Below are positions 42,515 through 53,109 of a DNA stretch of 64,000 nt, piece by piece (within the stretch, counting starts at the first letter, position 1; each line of letters starts with the position of its first letter). The notes beneath the pieces were generated by a model that saw only the letters and a program-made list of their open reading frames with translations, searched no databases and had not been told where the DNA came from. Source of the DNA: Glebionis coronaria. Lineage: Eukaryota > Streptophyta > Magnoliopsida > Asterales > Asteraceae. The position numbers were made by a program, and so were the translations under genes. The stretch covers positions 511,632,274-511,696,273 of the forward strand of contig CM046878.1 of assembly GCA_025667525.1 (NCBI GenBank), in the 5' to 3' direction.

Positions 42515-45500
42515 ATGTTTAAACAATTGAATTTTAACATCTCCTTTGCCGAGGCTCTCGCTCACATGCCCAAATACGCTAAGATGTTTAAAGATCTTCT
42601 AAGTGATAAGGAAAAGCTTCTTGACATCGCTCAGACCCAACTTAATGAGAACTGCTCCGCAGTGCTCTTAAGGAAATTGCCTACCAAACTTGGTGATCCG
42701 GGTCGCTTCTTGATTCCTTGCAACTTCCCGGGAGTAGAGAATTGCATGGCCCTAGCCGATCTAGGTGCCAGTATAAACTTAATGCCTTTAAGTGTTTGGA
42801 AGCAATTATCTCTCCCCGAGCTAGTCCCCACCAAAATGACTTTGGAATTAGCCAACCGAACGGTTGCTTATCCAGTGGGGATAGCCGAAGATGTCTTTGT
42901 TGGCGTTGATAAATTCACCTTCCCGGCGGATTTTGTCGTCGTTGACTACGAGATGGATCCCCGTGTTCCATTAATCGTTGGACGTCCATTCCTAAGGACC
43001 GGTCGCACTCTCATTGATGTAGCCGCGGGCGAAATAATCATGAGAGTTGGTGACGATAAAATTGTCTTCAACATGGGTAAGATTTCTAAGCAACCTTATT
43101 CATATGAGAGTGTTAATGCTATTGATGTTCTCGATGAGGCTTGTGAAGAACATTTTCATGATGCTTGCAAAAGTACTCTTTCTTCTCTACCCAATGTTGA
43201 GACCGTTGCCTCAATTGCTCCAGCATTGACTCCTTTTGGAGAAAGTGACTTGGATGATTTCGAAGCTAGCTTGGGTCCTCTCGATATTAAGTATGATAAT
43301 TTGTCCACCAATTGGGATGAAGACATTAGTAATATTGAGAGACTTCTCAATGAGGACCCGTTCTCTCCTCCTGCTCCTAAAGAGGTGACTAATGATGATC
43401 CATCATTAGTTTCACCATCTATTGAGGATCCTCCTACTCTTGAGCTTAAGGACCTACCTCCTCATCTTGAGTACGTTTTCCTGGAAGACAACAAGAAGTT
43501 ACCGGTCATCATCGCAAAGGATCTGAAAGAAGACGAAAAAGCCCGACTTGTCGCCGTGTTGAAGAAGCATAAAAGAGCTATCGCTTGGAAAATCTCCGAC
43601 ATCCGTGGAATTGATCCTCACTTCTGCACACATAAAATTCTCATGGAGGACGACTTTAAGCCCACAATTCAAAGCCAACGAAGGGTGAATCCTAAAATCC
43701 ATGAAGTCATCAAAAAAGAGGTTATCAAACTTCTTGATGCGGGTATGATTTACCCTATTTCGGATTCACCATGGGTTAGTCCAGTCCATTGTGTGCCTAA
43801 GAAAGGCGGTATCACCGTTGTGCCCAATGCAAACAACGAGTTGATTCCTACCCGTCTCGTTACTGGGTGGAGAGTTTGTATAGACTACCGCAAACTCAAT
43901 GATGCCACGAGAAAGGATCAAGAGAAGACAACATTCACTTGTCCCTATGGCACATTTGCTTACAAACGAATGCCTTTTGGCTTATGCAATGCCCCCGGGA
44001 CTTTCCAAAGGTGCATGTTGGCTATCTTCCATGACATGGTTGAGCAAACCATGGAAGTCTTCATGGATGATTTCTCGGTCTTCGGGGATTCCTTCTCTTC
44101 TTGCCTTGCCAATTTGGAACGTATGCTTAAGCGGTGCGAAGACACTCGCCTTGTTCTGAATTGGGAAAAATGCCATTTTATGGTCAAAGAAGGCATTGTG
44201 CTAGGACACAAAATCTCTAAAGCCGGTCTTGAAGTCGACCGTGCTAAAGTAGATGTCATAGCCAAATTACCTCCACCTTCAACCGTGAAGGGTGTGAGAA
44301 GTTTTCTGGGTCATGCGGGCTTCTATCGTCGATTCATTCAGGATTTCTCTAAAATCGCTCGCCCGATGACCCACCTCTTGGAAAAAGATACTCCTTTTAT
44401 CTTTTCTAAAGAGTGTCTCGAAGCCTTCAATCTTCTTAAGGATAAGCTAACTAAGGCACCGGTCTTGGTTACCCCTAATTGGGAGCTGCCTTTTGAATTG
44501 ATGTGCGATGCTAGCGACTTTGCTATTGGTGCGGTTTTGGGCTAAAGAGTGAATAAACACTTCCAACCAATCCATTATGCTAGCAAAACAATGACGGGGG
44601 CTCAATTGCATTATACGACAACCGAAAAAGAGCTTTTAGCTGTTGTCTATGCTTTTGAAAAATTTCGCCCCTATCTTGTTTTATCCCCCACCATCGTATA
44701 CACGGACCATTCCGCGTTGAAGTACTTGATGACAAAGCATGATTCTAAGCCAAGACTTCTTCGGTGGGTTTTACTCCTTCAAGAATTCAACATTGAAATT
44801 CGTGACAAGAAGGGAGCCGAAAACCTGGCCGCGGATCATCTGAGTCGACTTGAGGATCCATATCAGGGGGATCATCCGAACAAAGAGATCAATGACTCTT
44901 TCCCCCTTGAGACCTTAATGTCTATAAACCTCAATCTTGATGACACCCCGTGGTTTGCGGACATTGCAAACTACCTAGCGGGTGGTATTCTCATCAAAGG
45001 GTTAACATCCCAACAAAAGAAGAAGTTCTTAAATGATGTTAAGACTTACTTTTGGGATGACCCTTATCTATTCAAACAGTGTGCTGATCTGGTTATTCGT
45101 CGATGTGTTGACGGACCGGCAGCTTTTGACATTCCCCAAGCTTGCCACAAAGGACCCACCGGTGGTCACTTTGGTCCTAACTACACCGCTAAGAAAGTGT
45201 TTGATTCTAGATTCTATTGGCCCACCATTTATCGTGACGCCCACGAAATGGTTAAGCATTGTGATGCTTGCCAACGCCAAGGCAAGATCACACATAAGGA
45301 TGAGATGCCTCAAAATTTCATACAGGAATGTGAAATCTTTGATGTATGGGGAATCGACTTTATGGGGCCATTTCCATCCTCCAAAAGGAACAAGTACATC
45401 CTCGTCGCCATCGACTACGTTTCTAAATGGGTTGAAGCTAAGGCTCTCCCTATGAATGATGCGAGGGTGGTTGTGAACTTTTTGAAACAACTTTTCGCTC

Positions 45501-46236
45501 GATTTGGCGTTCCTCGTGCTATCATCAGTGACCGCGGGACTCATTTTTGCAATGATCAATTTGCAAGAGTCATGGCTAAGTATGGTGTCAATCACCGTCT
45601 TTCCACCGCCTATCATCCCCAAACTAATGGGCAAGCCGAGATTTCCAACCGTGGCTTGAAGAGAATTTTGGAGCGTACTGTGGGAGAGCATCGCGCCGCG
45701 TGGGGGCCGATAAGTTAGATGATGCTCTGTGGGCTTTTCGTACTGCTTACAAGACCCCGATCGGTTGTACACCTTATCGTCTTGTGTACGGGAAAGCCTG
45801 CCACCTCCCAATCGAGCTGGAACATAAGGCGCACTGGGCCTTGAAGTGGGCTAACTTCGACATCACCAAAGCCGGCGATCATCGCAAGATTCAACTCAAC
45901 GAGCTAAATGAACTGAGGAATGAAGCTTATGAGAACTCGCTGATCTACAAGGAGAAGACGAAGATCATTCATGACGCAAAAATCAAGAACCGAGAGTTCC
46001 ACGTTGGTGATCAAGTCTTACTCTTTAACTCTCGGTTGAAGATCTTCTCTGGCAAGTTGAAGAGCCGCTGGTCTGGTCCATTCACCGTCGCCAAAGTCTT
46101 TCCATATGGGACCATTGAGCTTTCTCAGCCAAATGGGCCCAATTTCAAGGTGAATGGCCAGCGTCTGAAGCTGTACTTTGGTGAGGACATCTCTCAGGAG
46201 ATGATTCCATCCCTCACCACGTTCCCCATGAACTAA
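42515..46236 (+). pseudogene. Element G pol: protease, RT (deleted motif), RNase H, integrase
   Basis: Protease ADLGAS near 42757 and VPLIVGRPFLRTGR follow gag in phase. RT has VCIDYRKLN (43875) and catalytic FMDD (near 44063). Compared with F, 38 residues are missing between them at 43914-43921, including the FLDGFSGY segment with the first catalytic Asp. RNase H has [11 protein letters not shown]; integrase has HFGPNYTAK...[26 protein letters not shown] and [14 protein letters not shown]-to-TAA type stop at 44543-44545 separates RT from RNase H. A frameshift in a G run near 45700 moves the integrase C-terminus to another frame, which ends at 46236 (LTTFPMN). The RT deletion alone makes this copy non-autonomous. 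Confidence 0.93.
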
Positions 46237-46340
46237 AATTGGGTCGAGTCAGGCTCGTGACTCGGTGAACAAAAACAAGCGCTTCTCGGGAGGCAACCCG
46301 TGATCTATCCTTTACTGCTTTCATAATAAGTGTAGGGGAG
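46237..46340 (+). other. Conserved block after Athila pol
   Basis: Directly after the pol stop, an inverted repeat around GAGTCAGGCTCGTGACTC is followed by GCTTCTCGGGAGGCAACCC. Element F has the same block at 10390-10460 although its flanks have diverged. A similar GGGAGGCAACCC word is known after pol in Athila-type elements; its role is not known to me. Confidence 0.7.
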
Positions 46341-47441
46341 AGCCCCGCATATGTTTGTTGTCTTGTTTCTTGTGCTGTGCAGGGATTAAAGCTTTAGAGA
46401 GCATCTTGATGACTTTTGACGAACCGTGATACCGTGTTCCCATCTTCCCGGTTCTATCCTAAACTCTTGTGATTCAATATTTCATATATTATATATGTTC
46501 ACATTGAATTCACTTTAGTTGTCCTTTCCTTAGCAAGATTTAAACAAAGTGCACAATGTCATAAGTGTAGGGGAGTTTACTCCCACATGCTTAAACATTG
46601 AGGACAATGTTTATCTCAAGTGTAGGGGGGACTTCTATCGAAGTAAGTGGTCTTTTCCATGAATTTGCCCTCATTTTAAACGGAAAATTTGATTTTTCGA
46701 CGTTTTTCAAAATTGTTAATCTATTTTGGCCTAGTTGTATAGTTGTATTTGCCTTTGTTATGTTTATTTTCTTTCCATTTTTAGACTAGTTTTTCAATAA
46801 AGTGGTTTTAGATTTTTCTTAGTCGTGAACATTTTGACTCAACCCGAGTTTACTTACCTAAGTTTACTCTAGCTAGTATCCTTAACGTGTTTAAGTCAAG
46901 TTTTTCTAGGCTTTTATATAGGGAGCTATAAAACGCGAAAGTCTTAACTCTCACGGGTTAAGAACAAGAACTTTTCGCAAGTTCCTATAATTGATCCTAG
47001 AGAGTCGTTTATCAAGGGAACTTTAAAATGCGATTTCTAAACTTGAAAGAGTCTAAGAATTTGCAAGATCCTATAGGCGACTCGAAAACCCAAAACTTTG
47101 ATTTAATAGGCTAAGCATCCACGAGTCTCATTCCTTGAGATTTTAAATTGTGGAGAACGAGAGATGATAGAGTCAATTATAAGTTTGGTATTCTTTCGTG
47201 AATTTATGTGAGTTAATTATAAGCCTATTCTCCCTCCGCTTGTTAATAAATTTATCTGCAATAAATAAGGTTGTACGATTTAAAAGGTTACTTAGCTTCT
47301 AGCCCCAGATCGTTTAAAAGTTGCTCGGTACGGATTAGAGTTCATAGCCAAGGCATAACTTATTGAAGCGGGATGCGAAGATTGGCGAGTCCGAAAAGGC
47401 CCTAACAAGGCATGAGGGCTACATTTTGTTGCTAAAGATCC
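46341..47441 (+). other. Element G post-pol region, left part
   Basis: Non-coding, colinear with F 9270-10350 in sense. It includes polypurine-like AAGTGTAGGGG words near 46331, 46565 and 46619. A 63-residue frame at 46598-46789 overlaps them and is not conserved as protein in F. It ends at the aaaag target of element H. Confidence 0.7.
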
Positions 47442-47446
47442 AAAAG

Positions 47447-47766
47447 TGTTGGAAATACGTTTTACGTATTAAGAAGGATCGGTCACTCCAACGATAGTCC
47501 ATGTAATAGCTCGTAGTTTAGTTACATGTCTTTACTTAACAAACAACACCAAGCCTAGCCTACAACATGTGTAGGCCGGCCCAAATGTAAGCCCAAGCCC
47601 ATGACAAGGGCTTGGGTATATAAACCCTCTCCTTTGATGGAGAGGGTGTGGTTTTCATTATTTTACACATAGTTCTTTCTTAGTTTCTCTCTCTAAAGTG
47701 TGAAATCCACCATTTCTCTATCTCATTCTCTCTCTAAAAACATAAGCATAGATTTACAAATCTACA
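47447..47766 (+). repeat. Element H 5' LTR
   Basis: Starts TGTTGGAAATACG and ends AAATCTACA. Contains the palindromic GTAGGCCGGCCCAAATG region, CCCTCTCC...GGAGAGGG flanking TTTGATGG (a hairpin downstream of the TATA box), and CTCTCTCTAAA repeats. Confidence 0.95.
47617..47624 (+). promoter_or_regulatory. Element H TATA box
   Basis: TATATAAA in GGGTATATAAACCC, 170 bp into the LTR; the same box lies in the 3' LTR near 59556. Confidence 0.7.
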
Positions 47767-47768
47767 AA

Positions 47769-47780
47769 TGGTATCAGAGA
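47769..47780 (+). other. Element H primer binding site (tRNA-iMet)
   Basis: TGGTATCAGAGA, two bases after the LTR; 11 of 12 bases match the usual site. Confidence 0.9.
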
Positions 47781-48594
47781 GCTTGGGATGAAATATAGGT
47801 TTGTTTTTGTGTTGCGTTTTGTTTTCAAAACAATCCGTGGAGTATAGGTTTGTTTTTGCCGAAATCTTCAAATTTTTTTGTGTTGGATCGAAGTTTAAAG
47901 TAGTGTAACATAGGGATTCGTGCTTAAGAGTGTTCTTGGTATCTTGGTTTTTATTAAAACATCAGTTTTCTTGGATCAAAAGTGCGAAAAAAGGCTTTGT
48001 TCTTCATTCCGAAATTCTAGCAGAAAGATCCATCGGAAAGTACAAACTGTACTTGGGCCTCCATCGCAATAACTTAACCATCGGAAAGGGTTAGGTTTCT
48101 ACATTGCGATCGTTGGATTTTTATCACTTATTCCGATCTGAATCATTCCGATAGCTATTGCGATCTGAGATTCCGACGGGTATAAGGAAGTATTTTAAGT
48201 CGTTACTCTGCTCGAATTTTGTCAGCCACTTTGCGATCTGAACATTCCGATAGGGCTTTGCGATCTGAACATTCCGATAGGCATTTCGATACCAACAACA
48301 TTTCGACAGGGCTATATTCCGATCTGGTATTACGATTTGACATTCCGATCTGGTATTACGATCTGACATTCCGATCTGGTATTACGATCTGACATTCCGA
48401 TCTGGCATTCCGATAATCACAATTTTTTCCATAAAAAATTTCGAAGTGTGTAATTTTGACTTGGAATTTTTGGTTTATCGAGAACATATTTTAGGGGATT
48501 TTAACATTGTTTCTCGATTATAACTCACAACAACACAAAAATACTTAACCTTATTTCATTGTTCGATCAACTTTGTAAATCTTAACTTATTGAA
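47781..48594 (+). other. Element H untranslated leader
   Basis: About 800 bp without a long frame, between primer site and gag start. Its second half carries the ATTCCGATCTG array listed separately. TTATTGAAATGG precedes the gag ATG at 48595. Confidence 0.8.
48006..48412 (+). repeat. ATTCCGAT/GCGATCTG motif array in element H leader
   Basis: About 18 words of the types ATTCCGATCTG, CATTCCGATAG, TTGCGATCTG and ATTACGATCTG alternate, often 16-20 bp apart; 48320-48400 is a regular run of TTCCGATCTGGTATTACGATCTGA-like units. Here the array lies in the leader, not in the LTR. Confidence 0.85.
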
Positions 48595-51093
48595 ATGGAG
48601 TACACATCTCTTACGGATAAGTCCATCCTCTCGGGTACGGATAATCGTCCACCAATGTTGGTGAAGACTATGTATGAGGAATGGGCTTCCCGAATGGAAC
48701 TTTATATGTTGAACAAGGAGAATGGACATCTTATTTGGGCATCGGTGCTCAATGGACCATTAGATTATGGTACTGTGACGGAAGGTACGACCACTCGTCC
48801 TCGCACAACGGGTGAGTTGACTGGAGATATGAAGACTCAAGATAAATGTGATAAGTATGCTACAAACATCATTCTCCAAGCCCTTCCTCCAGATGTCTAC
48901 AAACTCGTCAGCAAACATAAAGTTGCCAAAGAGTTATGGGATAGAATTCGTGTTCTCATGCAAGACACCTCGTTAACTAAACAAGAACGAGAGTGTAAGC
49001 TTTATGATACTTTTGATAAGTTTGCCTATGTGCCAGGGGAGACTCTCAATGATTACTATCTGAGATTTACCCTATTGTTGAATGAGCTTAATATCTATGG
49101 CATGGCAATTCCTACCTTTCAATTGAACACCAAGTATTTGAATACTCTTCCTTCAGAATGGAAAAAATACGTGACGGATGTTAAATTGGCTAAGGACTTG
49201 CATAACACCAATGTGGATCAACTTCAAGCTTTTCTTCAACAACACGAATGCCATGTGATCGAGGCTCGGTTGTCTACACCTCAAGTTCATGATCCACTTG
49301 CAATGTATGCTTCTCAACAAAACATGGCTTATACTTATCAACAACCATCATACTTGCAGCAGCCACCACCACACATCTATCAGCAACCACAGCAACCATC
49401 TTATCAACCACCAATGATGCCACAACAAGAATATCAACAAAGTGTTCATCAACAATCTTTTCAACAGCAACCACCATATCAAACATCACCATCACAAGCC
49501 AACACTTCTCCATTGGGCTATACTCCTCAGCAAGGATATTTTCCAATAGAAGCACAACCAGCACAAGCTTTCTACTCTAATGAACTTCCACCAATCCAAG
49601 CACCGGTCTTTACTCCAAATGATACGCCAGCTGATGTTCTAAACCATCTCACCGCCTACTTGTCAAAACTTGTTGCAACTAGAGGATTTCCACCAACAAA
49701 CAATCAGCTCCGCACCTCATCAAATCCTCGACAACAAGCCACTGTTCAAGATGGTCAAGTGACGGTGCAACCTATTCAGGGAAGACAAAATTCATATGGA
49801 CCTCCGACAAGGTCTGGGAATAATCAAGCTGTGAATTCTCAAGCTAGTGGAAATGGGAGTCCTATTGGTCCTAAGAAGGTTGTGACTTGCTACAATTGCC
49901 GAGGACAAGGTCATATGGCTAGGGAATGTACGCAGCCGAAAAGGAGAAGGGATGATGCATGGTTTCGTGAGAAGATGTATTTGGTTGATGCTCAGTCTAA
50001 GAGGAAGATTTTGGATTCAGAGGAGTTGGCATTTCTGGCAGACCCAGGGGCAGCAGATACTGAAGGCATTGCAGTTGTTTCCACTTCTAATGCAGCTTAT
50101 CAAGCGGACGATCTTGATGCATACGATTCAGATTGTGATGACATTCACTCTGCCCAAGCTGCTCTCGTTGCTAATCTCTCTCACTACGGTTCTGATGTCA
50201 TCAGTGAGGTACCAACCACATCTAATATTATTGATGATAACCAACATCAAGTTGGGCATGAAAATGACAACCTCGAACAGCATTCGGGAACTAGTAATTC
50301 AAATGATGTGGTACCCACACCTACACATTTGAGTGAACCTCAACCAAATGCTACGACGGGTATGGAATCTTATGCTCCACATGATTTGGTCATGGTGCCT
50401 AAACATATTATTGATCAAATGCATATGGCCCTCAGACAATCCGTAGATACGAATTCCACCCTAACTGCTGAGCTTGCGTTGCATAAAGAAAAGGTCAAAA
50501 CTTTTGAAATGGTCCCTCAAGAAGAGAAAATAACATGTTCTGAATTTGACCAATTTCGTTTTGAAAAGATTGAACACTTGAAAGAAATAGAATCATTAAA
50601 AGCTAATCTTTCCAATGAATTAAAAGAAAAGGAGTCGGTTGTCAATGATTTTCAGAAACTTAAAATGGATTTCGAAACTCTCGAGTCTAAAAAGATTGAA
50701 TCGGAAATTAATGCTACCAAACTTCTTAAATTCAAGGAACAACAGCTTTTAAAACAATACGCTTCAACAGAAAAGGTTCATCTTTTAACTAAATCATTTA
50801 AAGAATTCAAACTTAAGCGTCTTCAAGATTTACCACCTAATCCCGGTTATGCAAAACAAGCTCAGGAATATATTCCCGGCCTTTATGACATGACCATAAT
50901 TGGCAAATCGAAAGAAGCACCTTTTGTTCGTAGTACTGAGGAGACACAATCACTTGGGGATGAAACTCATTCTAAAATGCTTTCAAAATTCCATACAATT
51001 GATTATGATCAACATAATAAAGATCAATTTTCGAAAAAGACACGCATTCGCTTACAAAAGGAATTAGCAGAATTAATAGTTCTTGTGCCCTAA
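48595..51093 (+). CDS. Element H Gag
   Basis: 832 residues. The N-terminal gag region has MYEEWASRMELYMLNKENG, DKYATNIILQALPPDVYKLV, KQERECKLYDTFDKFAYVPG and LPSEWKKYVTDVKLAKDL (residues 1-235), the usual copia gag core. A Gln/Pro-rich segment (~240-330) follows, then the CCHC zinc knuckle CYNCRGQGHMAREC (~432-445). An acidic middle and a Lys/Glu/Leu coiled-coil-like stretch (~640-760) come next. The frame ends VLVP-TAA and stays open in the same phase beyond the stop. In relatives I recall, the reading continues at this position with Gln, so the TAA probably arose from CAA; this is inference. The protein assembles the virus-like particle and binds the RNA. Confidence 0.88.
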   Translation: MEYTSLTDKSILSGTDNRPPMLVKTMYEEWASRMELYMLNKENGHLIWASVLNGPLDYGTVTEGTTTRPRTTGELTGDMKTQDKCDKYATNIILQALPPDVYKLVSKHKVAKELWDRIRVLMQDTSLTKQERECKLYDTFDKFAYVPGETLNDYYLRFTLLLNELNIYGMAIPTFQLNTKYLNTLPSEWKKYVTDVKLAKDLHNTNVDQLQAFLQQHECHVIEARLSTPQVHDPLAMYASQQNMAYTYQQPSYLQQPPPHIYQQPQQPSYQPPMMPQQEYQQSVHQQSFQQQPPYQTSPSQANTSPLGYTPQQGYFPIEAQPAQAFYSNELPPIQAPVFTPNDTPADVLNHLTAYLSKLVATRGFPPTNNQLRTSSNPRQQATVQDGQVTVQPIQGRQNSYGPPTRSGNNQAVNSQASGNGSPIGPKKVVTCYNCRGQGHMARECTQPKRRRDDAWFREKMYLVDAQSKRKILDSEELAFLADPGAADTEGIAVVSTSNAAYQADDLDAYDSDCDDIHSAQAALVANLSHYGSDVISEVPTTSNIIDDNQHQVGHENDNLEQHSGTSNSNDVVPTPTHLSEPQPNATTGMESYAPHDLVMVPKHIIDQMHMALRQSVDTNSTLTAELALHKEKVKTFEMVPQEEKITCSEFDQFRFEKIEHLKEIESLKANLSNELKEKESVVNDFQKLKMDFETLESKKIESEINATKLLKFKEQQLLKQYASTEKVHLLTKSFKEFKLKRLQDLPPNPGYAKQAQEYIPGLYDMTIIGKSKEAPFVRSTEETQSLGDETHSKMLSKFHTIDYDQHNKDQFSKKTRIRLQKELAELIVLVP

Positions 51094-53109
51094 AGTTTGT
51101 CAAATGAAAACCTTCCTAGTACGTCTCCTACACTCGTCAAAAAGGATTTAACGAAGTTAATTCCACCGGTAAGTAAGGCGTCCGTTAACTTAAATACGGT
51201 TCACCAACACTTAGCCAATTTTGACAAGGTCATTTTGGAACGTACGACGGCCACGGCCATAACGGAAGGTGAATGGAACTTTGAGCACACTAGAGCTGCG
51301 TTTCGAGATGAAATTGTTCCGTTTGTAAACAATGTTAAGGCTTGTCTTCGTAATATTGATCAAGATTTGTTTTTGGAAATAGAAGAAGTTAGACGTGTTT
51401 TCAATGAAATGGAAGATGCTTATGAAAACAGTTTACTTGAAATAGAACGGGTTTCACGCCATAATGATCTGCTTCTGAATCAAGTGATGTCTCATGATAT
51501 AGTTTCTGTCTGTGTGAATAAAAGTGTTGATAATGATTCTATTGTGCATAATGTTGAATCTGTGGATAATGTGGTAGATAGTACTTGTCACGAATCTGAC
51601 GCTGAATTTTTAAAGCTTCAAGATTCATATTCTTCGCTTTCAAAACGTTTTGATGAGATTCAAACACATTGTATTTTGCTTGAATGCAAGCAACAATTTA
51701 TTCAAGAAATCTTTGAAACGTCATTCGAATGTGTTAATATCGATGATGCAAACTTTGAAAAGAATTTTCGATTTAATTTACAATCAAAACAGCGTCAGCC
51801 AAGTGACAAAGTTGCTAACTCTTTGCCGATAGAAATAGAGAAATCTAAGGAGCTTAACTGTGTGAACGTACTTGAGGCCGCTGAGAATCTTAAACTGGAT
51901 CTAGATAATCGAGTTTCCAAGATTTTGTCCAAAGTTGATAACTTAAAACAGAAAAATACACGACTCTTCGATTCAGTACAACCCGCATGTGTTGATACCA
52001 CTGCACAGAATCAATCACTGATTGAACAATTGAATCGAAAGTCGATGGAAATATCTGATTTAAGGGAACAAATTTGTGATAAGAATCTGGTCTTGGCTGA
52101 GTTAAAGGAAACACTTCGTACTCTCAAAGGTAAGAATGTTGTGGATAACGCAGCCACTATCTCAGCATCGTCCTCTAGTGCAATCAAAAGAACCCTTATT
52201 GCCGTCACACCACTTAACAAGGGCCCTAGGACTAAACCATCTCAAATTTTGGTCACTAAAGATAAGGCGGAATCAAAACCAGCTTCTAATATTCCCGTGT
52301 TGCCTTCTACAGGAGTAAGCACCACTACTAAGGCTCAAAGATCTAAGCTTAAGAGAAACAAGAAGAATGATAGGATCTTGCCCCCATCTAGTAGTCAAGT
52401 GATGAAGAAAGTAGAAGCCCATCCTAGGAATGTTATTTCTGTTTTGAATAAAAAGAATCATGTAGCTAAACCTAAAGGCTCTGCGGTTGTGCAGCGTTCT
52501 AAGCCTACTGTGAATTCTAATTTAAAATGTTGGAATTGCAATGAATGTATGTTTTCTAGTCATCATGATTCTTGCCTTATTGACCATGTGAATGAGATGC
52601 ATGCCCGGAAAAATGGATTAATATGGAAACCGACTGGGAAGGTGTTAACCCAAGTTGGCTGGATGTGGCACCCCACTGGTAGAACTTTCACTATAATAGG
52701 AAATATGTGCCCTTTGACTAAGATCACTCCCACTACAGCGAAGAAAGCGTGCCCTTTAACTAGGAGTACCAAGGCTACCAAAACACAAGCGTGTCCTTTA
52801 ACTAGGAACACCGACACTACTGTAGGAACAAAGTGCCCTTTAAATAGGTCTACTCCCACTGTAGTGCACGCGGATAATCCAAAACCTAAGAAAGTTGGAA
52901 CAGTAAAACCTGTTAGTGCTAAAACTATCATTAGAAAACACAGGAAATCTAAGGGTCTCAAAAATGTTAGCAATTCTGATAATTCTATATCTGTATCTGC
53001 TAACACTCCGGAACCAATAGTTTCCAATGCATTGTCTACTGTTGTTATTGAAAACAGGTGGTCCAAATTGTTCTCTGGTATTTGGACTCTGGTTGCTCCA
53101 AGCATATGA
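51094..53109 (+). CDS. Element H linker frame between Gag and protease
   Basis: Open for 672 codons in the gag phase after the TAA at 51091-51093, with no ATG at its very start, so it was most likely one polyprotein with Gag. It is mostly predicted coiled coil ([63 protein letters not shown]). A Cys/His cluster CWNCNECMF...HHDSC lies near 52530. [12 protein letters not shown] and [11 protein letters not shown] precede four spaced copies of a CPLTRST-like peptide (about 52700-52850). The stop TGA at 53107-53109 overlaps an ATG of the pol frame as ATGA. Function of this linker is not established; no catalytic domain is visible. Confidence 0.75.
   Translation, partial: SLSNENLPSTSPTLVKKDLTKLIPPVSKASVNLNTVHQHLANFDKVILERTTATAITEGEWNFEHTRAAFRDEIVPFVNNVKACLRNIDQDLFLEIEEVRRVFNEMEDAYENSLLEIERVSRHNDLLLNQVMSHDIVSVCVNKSVDNDSIVHNVESVDNVVDSTCHESDAEFLKLQDSYSSLSKRFDEIQTHCILLECKQQFIQEIFETSFECVNIDDANFEKNFRFNLQSKQRQPSDKVANSLPIEIEKSKELNCVNVLEAAENLKLDLDNRVSKILSKVDNLKQKNTRLFDSVQPACVDTTAQNQSLIEQLNRKSMEISDLREQICDKNLVLAELKETLRTLKGKNVVDNAATISASSSSAIKRTLIAVTPLNKGPRTKPSQILVTKDKAESKPASNIPVLPSTGVSTTTKAQRSKLKRNKKNDRILPPSSSQVMKKVEAHPRNVISVLNKKNHVAKPKGSAVVQRSKPTVNSNLKCWNCNECMFSSHHDSCLIDHVNEMHARKNGLIWKPTGKVLTQVGWMWHPTGRTFTIIGNMCPLTKITPTTAKKACPLTRSTKATKTQACPLTRNTDTTVGTKCPLNRSTPTVVHADNPKPKKVGTVKPVSAKTIIRKHRKSKGLKNVSNSDNSISVSANTPEPIVSNALSTVVIENRWSKLFSGIWTLVAPSI

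Noticed and set aside
45068..45811. 247-residue minus-strand frame
   Set aside because: Antisense shadow of the G integrase.
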